Below, in pieces: positions 54,531 to 64,000 of a stretch of DNA of 64,000 bases. The DNA comes from Otis tarda (lineage: Eukaryota; Chordata; Aves; Otidiformes; Otididae), in assembly GCA_026413225.1 (NCBI GenBank), contig CM048552.1, forward strand, positions 215,102,553-215,166,552, in the 5' to 3' direction. Below the pieces are notes generated by a model, which had not been told where the DNA came from, ran no database searches, and worked only from the letters and a program-made list of their open reading frames with translations. The translations under genes were made by a program, and so were the position numbers. Within the stretch, counting starts at the first letter, position 1; each line of letters starts with the position of its first letter.

Positions 54531-57500
54531 TTTCCCGTCCCGCCCCCCGAGCCGGACACCCCGCAACATCCCCGAGCGTCGCGGCCCGCAGAGAGGCGCG
54601 GGCGGGCTTCTCACCACCGCCTCCAAGTTATCGCCGCGTTTGCCGGGGGTCGCGTGGAATAAACCCCGTCCTGGGCACACTTTTCTCTTGGATCTTGATT
54701 TTTCTCCTCCTCCCCGCCCTCATCTCTCATCCTGCCCTTTTTCTCGAAAAATTTCCTCTCCCTCCCTCCGACCTTGGGATTCCCTCCCCCTGTTCTCTCC
54801 TGACTTTTACAAGGACCAGGTAAATTTTGGATGCTGGTGCGACCGGGCGGCTTGAGCCGCTCCCAGAAATTGGGCAAACCCTGTATCTAACGTGAGAGTG
54901 TTTTAACAGTGGCCGGAGAACTTAGGGGAGCTTGCGAGAGGGGCAGGGGGGAGAAGAACAGATTTGGGAATACGTCAAATCATTGCGCGCGTGGGGCAGC
55001 GTCCGCTCTCTGGGGAGAGCCGGATGGGTCACACGGAGCCGGCACTGCAGCGCTCGCGGATGGAGCCCATCTCCCCCAAAATAGCACTCGGGGGCCCGTT
55101 TATCGCCTTTCATGGCGATATTTAACGAATCGATAGCTCTTTGGACAAACAAGGCAGCTGGTGGGCCAGACCTGCCACTTCTCGTGGAGGTTCCTGGCTC
55201 CTGGCAAGCTCTCGTCGGCTGGGCTGCAAAAATCCCGACACCTTTTAGTCCTTTTCCTCCTCTGGAGAAGGAACATCTGCCGTAAAAACCGTGGCTGAGG
55301 CCGGGTGCCTTCGCTTCCTCTCCAAAAGCCATAAAACACGGTCGGGGAGTGGCGTTAGAGGTTACGGGAGAGCGGATGGCTCTCTGCAGCTGAAAGGCAG
55401 CTCAACCCATTGACTTTGAAGGGCGGAGATGCTCCAAGGTTGGGAGGGGACGTGTGCTCCGGTGCCGTACCGTGGCAGGTGACTTTGGGGACATGGAGAC
55501 TCTTGCCTGGTGGGACCTCTGCGGCCTCCTTGCCTGCTGCAGACATCCTGGACTTCTCCAGGGGTGGCTGGCGTGGGACCTGGGCAGAACAATGAAGTCC
55601 CAGCATGGGAGCTGGGTGGCACTGGCAAAGTTGGGAACCATTGGGGAGTTGGGGTTGGGGCCGTGCTGGGGTCTGCATCCTCTTTCCTGAAGGTCAGAGC
55701 CCTAAACTGAGCCCGCAGGCACCCTATGGAGCAGAAGGACACCCCCACCTTACTCCATCCCCCAAAGGATGGGGTCCCCTCTGGATTCATGGTCTCCTCT
55801 TGCCATCCATCCTGTTGGTCCTGCGTGTTTGTCTTCTCTCTGTCACCACCCCTGTGTCCTTGCTGGGTGGCCCTGGATCAGTTTTGCACCCCATTTACCA
55901 GTCTACACCCTGGGTGCCAGCATCTTGGCATTGGCCACCGTGTTGATGCTCTTCATTCCCAGTTGTTAATGGTCACACTGGATCCCAGAGCCCCTCAAAC
56001 ACGCGCTCCCCTTCAAGCCCCTATGTTGGACTTGGTTTTGGGTCCCCCTACACCATCTCCCCCAGACCATAATTCTGCATTTGAAGCAGCGCTGAAGACT
56101 TCTTGCCATTGAAGGCGAGGAGATCTGCGTGGCCCCAACACCAGGAAGCCATCGCCGTGTTGTGGGACGTGATTGGGTTGGGCTGATGGGATTTGCTCCT
56201 ACAGATCAATACAGAGCGCTACTCATCACCTCGTTATCTTCTGGAGGCTTCCAAAGAGAATTGATTACCTGCGCTGTGTCTTCAGCGGCCGGCGCGAAGC
56301 CACCCGCCCTGCAATATTGCTTTTCCTTCCCCTCCTTTGGTGACGACCTGAGTTATTTTTGGTTTTTCGGCACAGGGATGTGCAAGCGTGGCTTTGGGTG
56401 AGAGCTGAAGCCTTTTGGGCTTCCCAGCTCCTCTCCCGCCATGTCCCACCTTGGGTTTTTTGTTGGGTTTTTTTTTTTGCCACTGGTGCTGCTCTTGTTG
56501 GCCAGTTGCAGACGACTTTTTACTGAAGGCTGGAAGACAAAGGCAATAAATACTTTAACTGGTTCCTGCTTGCAGTAAGGGCATCGCACCTTCCCCCTCC
56601 ATCCCTCCTCGTTTCCTGCTGCTGCAAAACGAGGCCGAAGGCTCTCCTCCTCCTCCCTGGGGTCTTGAGATCTGTAATCATCTGCGGTTTGGTTTTGTTT
56701 TTTTTTCATTTTCCCTGTGGTTTGCAGTTAGCATGAAAGCCATGTCTTTGAGTCTAAAGCAACCCATGGTCCCAGCGTTTCCCAGCCCGCGTTTCCACGC
56801 CGGGGAAGCGCTGGGGCCAGTGGAGCAGGAGACCGCGGGCGGTGCAGAAAGGCTTTTTGATGCTCGCCAGCCTTAAATTGCCAATTAACAGCATTAAAAC
56901 CATGACCCTTTGTCTCCCCCCTCACACAGGCATGGTTAGAAGGGAAGATCTGAAGACAAAATAGATTTTTTTTTTTTTTAATTCATTTTCCGGCCCCTGC
57001 GCTTCACCCGGGCACATTTTCAAGCCTTGCTCTGCGAGCGCAAAGGCTGAATTGCGTTTGCGGGGGGATGCTCTTGCACAGCCTCGTCCCACCCTGCGCA
57101 TCGGCCGCGGGGAAGAGCCGAGGCGCCGGGTTGCGGTATCGTGGTGAGACGTGTCAGGAAGGAGCAGAACAGAGCTCGTCTTCTCCATCTGTCTCCCTTT
57201 TTGGGGGCAGCGTGAGGGCAGCCCTTTCAGTGCTCGGAAATCCTATAGTGCGTAAATCGCGGCGTTTGAACCCAGCTATTAACCTCTGCTCAGCAAACGC
57301 CAACAGCGGCCGAGCGAGGCATGCCTTTGAAATTCACGCCTGCGACACTGGAACGGCTCATTTCTCTGCAGGAGGATCCTTGGAAAAAGTGCTGGGAAAC
57401 GAGGAATGTTTTATTCTGACATTTTCCACGTGAAGGCATGGGAAAAGACGCTTCTTTAAAAAAAAGAAAATCCTCCCACCTGGATTTGCAAGGGGTTTGG

Positions 57501-59280
57501 CACTGAAGTGAGAGGTCCTGTTTCAGGTTTTACTTCGTCCCATTTGATTTCTCTCCCCCTTCTTGGGATTACAAAAGGTTTTGTAAAAATTTGCTTTTAG
57601 CCCAACGTGGGACAGTCCCCAGGATGCTGGAGGAGGAGAGAAGCAGCCCCGGACTTTGTGTCTTGCTCCAGGGACGGTGCAAAGAGGTGATGGGTGCTGG
57701 GGGTGGAGGTCAGGCTGGGTGTCCCCAGTCCCACGGCCAAGCTGTTTCCCCACGACCAGGCAGAAACCGCCTCCCCCCATCCCGTTTGCTCCGCACGAGC
57801 AGATAAGAAGTGGGAAATAAAAGGCAGGCCAGGGCGGGCAGACAAAACAAGGTGGGGACAGCATGTCCCTGTGGGCTGCGGCTGCGGCCACGAGCTCATT
57901 CCCGGGATCAGCGGTCCCGCCGCCGGCCAGGCGATTCACATCACCCCTTTTTCTTGCTCCACAGCTCCCGCATCCATACATCCCGGGTGGTAGCACCCAG
58001 ATCCCATTCGCCACCTGCTTAGAGGATGGCGAGGGTCATTTTGGTAGCTCGGCCACCCTCCATCCCGCAGGAACCCAGCCAACCGTGCTTCTGCTCATGG
58101 ATTCATGGGCATCCAGACAGCCGGGTGGAATCGGATCCGCTGAGCTAGTTGGTGCATATTTTAAGATGGTGTCAAAGATCTTGCATTTTAACGTTACGAA
58201 CTTGCAAACGCAGCTGTGGTGGGCAGATGGGCTGGGGCTGGTCTTGGTGATCATGGTATGAGTTGGGTTGTGGTGGTGGTTCCCAACGGAGCCACGGAGA
58301 GAAGAGACACGAGATAAGTGAAGGCAATGAATCAGGACCCTCAGGGCACAGGACCTGGAGTCTTCAGGGTGCATTTTCACCCCAAATAAATGAAACCCCG
58401 CAGAGCTGGATTGCGATGGGCAGTCCCCAAGTTGAGAACAAGGTGCAGTTGATGGGCGTCAAGGAGCTGGTGCTTTGGGTGTCCACACCCAGGCTTGGCT
58501 TTGCTGTGCATCCAAGACCCAACAGATGCACAGAGGAAATGCTAGACCAGCCCAACAAGGGAAAAAAATCACCCATGGAAAAACTACAAGACACAGGAGG
58601 GGAGACATGGCCCCTCCAGCTCGTCAGGGCTCGGGTACAAAGGCAACGGCTCGGCAGAGCCCGCGTTGCGTTTAACCGCTCTATTTATACCGTGGTATCT
58701 GAAGGAGAGGGGACCTTTTCCCCCAAATGCCTACAAAGCGCCGTGCGCGCTACTGATGTTCTATAAATACGTTAGCAATAAATAATGAATAACCTGGATG
58801 GGCATTAAAGTGTAAACAGGAGGTGAAGGGCTCTCTCCCATTACCGGTCCCCCGAGACATGAGCGCAACCCTCTCTCCGACTCCGGCTTGATGCGATTCC
58901 AACTGCAGAGTCACAGCAGCGACAATATCATAGATCAGTGGCTCCATAGTTAAGAAAAACAAGCCAAAAATAGTCCGGAGGGCACAGGCTTCCGATGACG
59001 TGCTGGATTTGCTTGCATCAGCGTTTTTGCCTGCGGTGCTCCTCTGCCTGCGCGGGCTGACCCTCCCGAGGAGTCAGCGTCCTCTCTATCCCCGTAAAGC
59101 TTGGGAGCCCCCTGATTTGGAAGGTTTTATCCCCCTCACATGTAGGAGAAGTGGGGGGGGCTGTGCCAGCTAGACATGGTCCTCAAAAGTCATTGCTCTG
59201 TGACTCAAGGTGGCCACATCCTTGGCATGGGGGGGAGTCATCCCCATCACCATGGGGTTGAATGGGACCATTCCCTGTCT

Positions 59281-59461
59281 CTGGAATAGGTTGCCCAGAG
59301 AGGCGATGGATGCCCCATCCCTGGAAACATTCCAGGCCAGGTTGGCCGGGGCTGTGAGCAACCTGATGTGGTTGGAGATGTCCCTGCTCCTGGCAGGAGG
59401 GTTGGACTGGGTGGGCTTTGAATGTCCCTTCCAACCCAAACCATTCTATGGTTCTATGATT
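59281..59461 (+). mobile_element. CR1 LINE 3' fragment
   Basis: It encodes [20 protein letters not shown] and ends CCATTCTATGGTTCTATGAT, a typical CR1 3' end. Confidence 0.93.
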
Positions 59462-60234
59462 CCCAAAGATGATCCCAAGGAGCGGCACGGACACCCACCC
59501 GAGGGCAGAGAGAAATGGAGATTAAATGAATTTACAGGCGTGACATTCGGGGAGGAGACTCTTGTGCTACGGATGCTGTGGGATAACCACGGGCTGGGGC
59601 TGACCAGAGGTGTTCAGTCTGCGTTTGCACATCAGCGGGTCCCGTGCCGCTTCGAAAGGGTCCTCCGAACCCCAAATAAAAGCAAACCCATCTGGGATGC
59701 TGCGTGCAAGAATTTGCAGCAGAGACCCACCTCCATCCTTCACCGGTTCCTCCTCTCCTGGTGTGGCCAAGCGATGCTTGCTTAATTATCAGCCCGGCAC
59801 TTTCTGGCTGCTGCGGGATGGGTAATGAAGCAAAAAGCTTTTATCGTCTCTCTCCTCGTCGCAGAACCCACCCCTGGAGCCCTTTCGGCCCGTTTATCTC
59901 TCCGTATCGCTTCAGAGAACTGCTATTTCACGCTTTTCAGGGTGTCTAATCCACTCCCAGAGTTGAACGAATGGGTTGGAAACCGCGCGAACGACGTGGT
60001 CTGCTGGCGGAGGGCGGTGGGGCTCGCGGCTCTGGGCTGAGCTTTACGCCCAGGCGATGGCTGACGCGAAGCTGCTTGGAGCATCCCAAAATTATCCAGT
60101 CAAGCGGAAGGCGAGGGAGTGATGCAATTAGAGAGCAAGCAGCTGACGGGCCGCCGCGCGCTCCCTCGGCGGCTCCGACGTGTGCTTCCCCCGGATATTT
60201 TTCGTCGCCAGCCGGCTGGGCTCCTGCTACTACA

Positions 60235-60400
60235 CCAAGTGAATAAAAAGCTATAAATTTTCCTGAGCCTGGGACTTGGGAGGGGAGGGGAGAGCACAAT
60301 TAGTCATGTCAGAGCTGACAATTAATAACGGAGACATGACGAATCACACACTCACCTGCGATAGTGTATGGCACCTGGAGAATATTTAATTAAAGCGCGG
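60235..60400. promoter_or_regulatory. Candidate AT-rich regulatory element with TGTCAG/CTGACA palindrome
   Basis: In GC-rich surroundings this stretch carries several TAAT/ATTA motifs, TGTCAG-AG-CTGACA (60307-60320, an inverted pair resembling paired TALE-homeodomain sites), a TGACGAATCA AP-1/CRE-like motif and TTTAATTAAA. Such clusters are common in conserved noncoding elements, but conservation is not shown. Confidence 0.3.
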
Positions 60401-60647
60401 CGCTGCGGCTCCCGGGCGCCCTGAGCATGGAGCTGTGAAGTCCTGGTTTCGACGTCCGATGGCAGAGCTCAACTCAGAGCTTCTCCAGGCAGGACTGAGG
60501 GATGGGCATCCCTGGGGGCAGGGCTGTCACCTGGGGACATCGCTATGGGGACACTGGCTGGCTGCATCCTGCTCCTGGGGGGTTCCTTGTCCATCCTTGC
60601 GGGATGGGGGATGGCGTGGAAGAGGCTGATCCTGGCCCCCAGGAAGC

Positions 60648-60733
60648 TGTGATGATGATGATAGTGATGATGGCGATGAAGGTGGTGATGGTGATGATGG
60701 TGATGGTGGTGGTGGTGGTGGTGATGATGATGG

Positions 60734-60764
<31 letters not shown>

Positions 60765-61168
60765 GGTGATGATGATGGTGATGATGATGATGATGGTGGT
60801 GATGATGATGGTGATGGTGATGGTGGTGGTGGTGGTGATGTTGATGATGGTGGTGGTGATGGTGGTGATGATGATGATGATGATGGTGATGATGATGGTG
60901 ATGATGGTGATGGTGATGATGGTGGTGATGATGATGGTAGTGCTGATGATGGTGGTGGTGGTGATGATGATGGCGATGATGGTGATGATGGTGATGATGA
61001 TGGTGATGATGATGGTGATGATGATGATGATGGTGGTGATGATGATGGTGATGGTGATGGTGGTGGTGGTGGTGATGTTGATGATGGTGGTGATGATGGT
61101 GGTGATGATGATGGTAGTGCTGATGATGGTGGTGATGATGATGATGATGATGGTGATGATGGTGATGG
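60648..61168. repeat. GAT/GGT trinucleotide array, about 0.5 kb
   Basis: Interspersed (GAT)n and (GGT)n triplets run for about 520 bp, with longer stretches repeated within the array (about 60755-60850 resembles 61011-61090). On the minus strand it reads as almost pure histidine (CAT/CAC) in a 248-codon frame, a by-product of the repeat. Confidence 0.95.
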
Positions 61169-63148
61169 ACCTCTCCACCTGGGGTCATGGAATTAAACCT
61201 TGGAACTGCGAGCACAGATGGGCTGGAGGCTGTTGCAAATCCTTTTCCTTCTTGCTATGGGAAATTCAAAAAATAACCACGGAGGATAAGAAGTGGGAGG
61301 ACATGGGAGGATCCTGCAGCTTCACCTCCCTCGTTTCTGCCTGTGCTGCATCTGCTGGGTCACAGAGCTGGGTTTTAGCATGAGCCAAGGATGAAGGTGT
61401 TGCGTTGTCCCAGTTGGGCTTCCTTTGGGTTGCTGAGTGGTGGCTGCCCAAATTCTGTGTCCCTGGAATCTACAGACCTGCAAAAACATTTCTGCACCTA
61501 CCGCACACTGTGTCCCACAGCACGGATGGGGAAGTTGGGTCCTGCCAGGGTCTGCCCCAGGGGGAGGCCAGGTCCAGCGGTCCTTAAGGGGGGGCCGATG
61601 GAAAAGGCTCCAGGGGTTGGCTAGTCCCAAACTGGGGTGCAATGAGCTGGCGAGGTCTCTGCGCCCTGCTTTCTCAGGCTGTTTCTGTCTTCCAGCTGCT
61701 GAAACGCTGTGGTTGGATGTGGTTTTGCATTATTCAAGTGACATAAGTGATCTCCCAAGTCTAAAGGAGAAAAAACAGCAACGTAAAATGTACTCAGCGG
61801 CCACGGCTATGCCAGGACTTCCTTTTGCAGAAGGTGACCCTCTCAGGTGACAGTCTTGCTCTGGATGGGGACCAGGCAAACGTGGCCTCCTTGGAGACAA
61901 GGAGAACTGAACGTAAGACCTCTTGCATGACCCTCCGTGCAGAGGACAGCATGAGACCCACGTGTCCCGTAGTCCCCAGAGACCCTTAGAGATAGCTCAG
62001 GCTTTGTTCCTCATCTTCCACAGGCGACAAGATTTTCAAGGTGTTTGGGACTACCCTGAATTTGGGAGGAACAATGAGTGTAGCATCCAGCGGCTCACCT
62101 GCGATGAACCCGGGCTCAGCAGACGGGGTTTACGGCGAATTCTTCCTAAGGGAGATTTGATGACGGTTTCTGAGCAAGGAGTGACAAGAGAGCTAATTGC
62201 CGTGTTTGAAAACTCCTGCCTCCTGCCTGCAGAAGGGATGCTCGGGGGAAAAACGCAGGCCAGTGATCAGCAGGGTTATAAATAATGTGCCGCGGGGACC
62301 TTCCACCTTCCCTTCTGTGGCACGGTCATAAATAGTTTGCTGTGGGAAGCACCGGTGCATTAGTGAGAGCCGTAAAACATCAAGGGCTTTGGCTTGGCGC
62401 TGCTGACTGAAACCCCGGCAAAAACCTGGGGAGAAAAATGAATCCCGTTCTCTTTTACGAACCACGCTGATCTGCCGGCTTAAAATGCATTCCGAGAGAC
62501 TCAGAAACGAAAGCCCAGCAAGGACAGACCTGTCCCTGAGCTTCACCCAGGGAATAATTTGTTCAAATGAAGGTGATCCAGTGCGTGAAGCCACCCCAGG
62601 TGTTGTCCCATCTCATGAGGTGGCACTGGGAGGGACCTGCCGGTGATGCTGTGGCCTGGGATGCTCTGTCCTTGGCTGCACTGTGAGGAAGAGGAGGGTG
62701 CCGAAGGGCAACAGGGTGGTTTTTGTGGATGCCGTTGGGGAGAGACAGGTGCGACGCGCATGCGGAAATAGGAGGCGTTGGACTTGTGTGGTTGTGGGTA
62801 GGACTCAGCCCAGCAATGCCAGCTCTTTCAAGGGGATAAATGCTGCCCTGAAGGGTGGCTGGGGGCCTAGGTCGGTCACCAAGGGGCTGCAGCACAGCTC
62901 TGGGTGGGTATGGGATGGACAAGCTGCCCTGACACCCTGCATGCAAGGACCTCGTGGAGTCATGCTTAGTGCAGCCAGCACCAGCCAGAGGTGCGGTGAA
63001 CTCGGTCTGCAAGATGTGAGTGGCAGGGCTGGGACCATGAACCATCCGCGCTTGGAGAAATTTTCCTGCTGCTCCCCATCCACGGCGATGTCTCCAAGCC
63101 TCTTCCAAGTCTTCCCCTGACCTTCTCACACTGTCCCTGGCCAACATC

Positions 63149-63211
63149 TTTGTCCTTCAGCCCCAAATCTTTGCTCTTCAGCCCCAAATCTTTGTTCTTC
63201 AGCCCAAATTG
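63149..63211. repeat. 21-bp tandem repeat, three copies
   Basis: Three copies of ATCTTTGTTCTTCAGCCCCA-type units with one or two differences. Confidence 0.9.
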
Positions 63212-63254
63212 CACCAAGAGACCCCGTTTGAACACAGGTGTTCAAAGAACCTGT

Positions 63255-63362
63255 AGATGCGGCACTTCAGGACGTGGTTTAGTGGACACGGTGGTGTTAG
63301 GATGGTGTTTGGACTTGATCTTGGAAGTCTTTTCCAACCTTAAAGGTTCTATGATTCTATGA
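63255..63362 (+). mobile_element. CR1 LINE 3' end
   Basis: TTGGACTTGATCTTGGAAGT, then CTTTTCCAACC and AAGGTTCTATGATTCTATGA, is the classic 3' end of another CR1 subfamily. Confidence 0.92.
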
Positions 63363-64000
63363 TTTATGAGGTCTTGAGGAGAGCGTGGTGGCAGTCATCA
63401 GCCTGGAGAGCCCTGGTTGGTCTCCTGGGCCCTTGAGAGCTGTCACCCATGCCCGTGTACAGCAAAAAACGGTGCAGTAGGAGGTGTTGTTGGACAGAGG
63501 GCTCCCAGCCAGGTGGCGAAGGTGTTTGCAGGGAGGGGTTTGCTGTCGAAAGCAGCAGCGTGACTCAGCAGAGCCAGCAACCTCATATTTCCCACGGGAG
63601 CCTCTCCAGCACCATGAATCAAAGTCAGGGACAGCCCACAAGGCAACCACCCTCCAAAGCTTCCCGAGCCCGGGCTGGGGCAGAGCCCTGGCTCTTGTCC
63701 CTCTGCTGCTCCTCATGCCTTGCACCCAATCTGGGTGGGCTTTCCTCTGCCACCGGAGAGACCTGTGCCACCACGGGCAGGGCAGCAGAGGTGATGCCTG
63801 AGCAAAAACAAAGATGTGATAACATCTGGTAAATGACCCTTCTGTTATTGGTGGTTTATTGTTGTCTAACGGTTGACGTATAAAACCCCCAGAAGCTTCG
63901 TCAAGGTTGCGAGGAAACCTTCTGGGAACCAAAGCAAGGGCTGCTCTGAAACTGCTGTGCGGGCGGGGGAGCATGGAGTGCCCCCAGCTTTTGACTTCTC

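Larger units (their letters stand above)
54540..60640. other. Gene-free region
   Basis: No recognised gene. It contains one CR1 piece (59281-59461), MEF2-like AT motifs (for example near 58681 and 58761) and, at its end, the AT-rich candidate element described at 60235. Many open frames occur, none with a known domain. Confidence 0.55.
61170..64000. other. Gene-free end of the window
   Basis: No coding gene is recognised. It contains a triple 21-bp repeat (63149-63211) and a CR1 3' end (63255-63362). Confidence 0.55.

Noticed and set aside
60469-61215. 248-residue histidine-rich protein on the minus strand
   Set aside because: It is the direct translation of the GAT/GGT array. There is no supporting exon structure, and the non-repeat ends show no family match.

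Overview
This is vertebrate nuclear DNA, almost certainly from a bird. The evidence is a GT-AG intron-exon gene with long introns, at least ten fragments of the avian LINE CR1 (several ending in the typical ATTCTATG-type 3' repeats), a CpG-island promoter, and very GC-rich, repeat-laden DNA around the second gene. The species cannot be told from the sequence alone.

Two protein genes can be supported. (1) PGM2L1 (glucose-1,6-bisphosphate synthase), plus strand, is complete: 14 coding exons between 5609 and 39590, every intron GT-AG, all junctions in phase, 621 residues. It starts in a CpG island with a pair of inverted ZNF143-type motifs and probably has a long 3' UTR to about 43.8 kb. (2) A TPBGL-like (trophoblast glycoprotein-like) leucine-rich-repeat membrane protein, minus strand, 53017 to 51942, has a single coding exon. 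Its signal peptide and LRR ectodomain lie in different frames, separated by G/C homopolymers, so one base seems to be missing. The two genes converge; as I recall, both human orthologues map to 11q13.4, which fits old linkage.

Layout: 1-5.1 kb, intergenic with no recognisable gene. 5.1-5.7 kb, PGM2L1 promoter and exon 1. 5.7-20.6 kb, intron 1, with CR1 copies, an 81-bp minisatellite, a perfect 15-bp hairpin and a divergent local duplication. 20.6-39.6 kb, exons 2-14, with a 136-bp block duplicated almost perfectly in introns 3 and 4 (either side of exon 4) and a 0.9-kb CR1 insertion about 30 nt from the last coding exon. 39.6-43.8 kb, probable 3' UTR. 43.8-51.9 kb, gene-free DNA with one CR1 and a 51-bp minisatellite. 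51.9-54.5 kb, the TPBGL-like gene and, immediately 5' of it, a purine-rich minisatellite, a GGA tract, a decamer array and an imperfect 50-80-bp repeat. 54.5-64 kb, gene-free DNA with a 0.5-kb GAT/GGT trinucleotide array, two CR1 pieces and one AT-rich candidate regulatory element.

No new multi-gene system is visible. The observations most worth following are the duplicated, hairpin-forming intronic block around PGM2L1 exon 4, the CR1 next to the last splice acceptor, and the frame break plus repeat arrays at the TPBGL-like gene. tRNA and rRNA genes were not seen.
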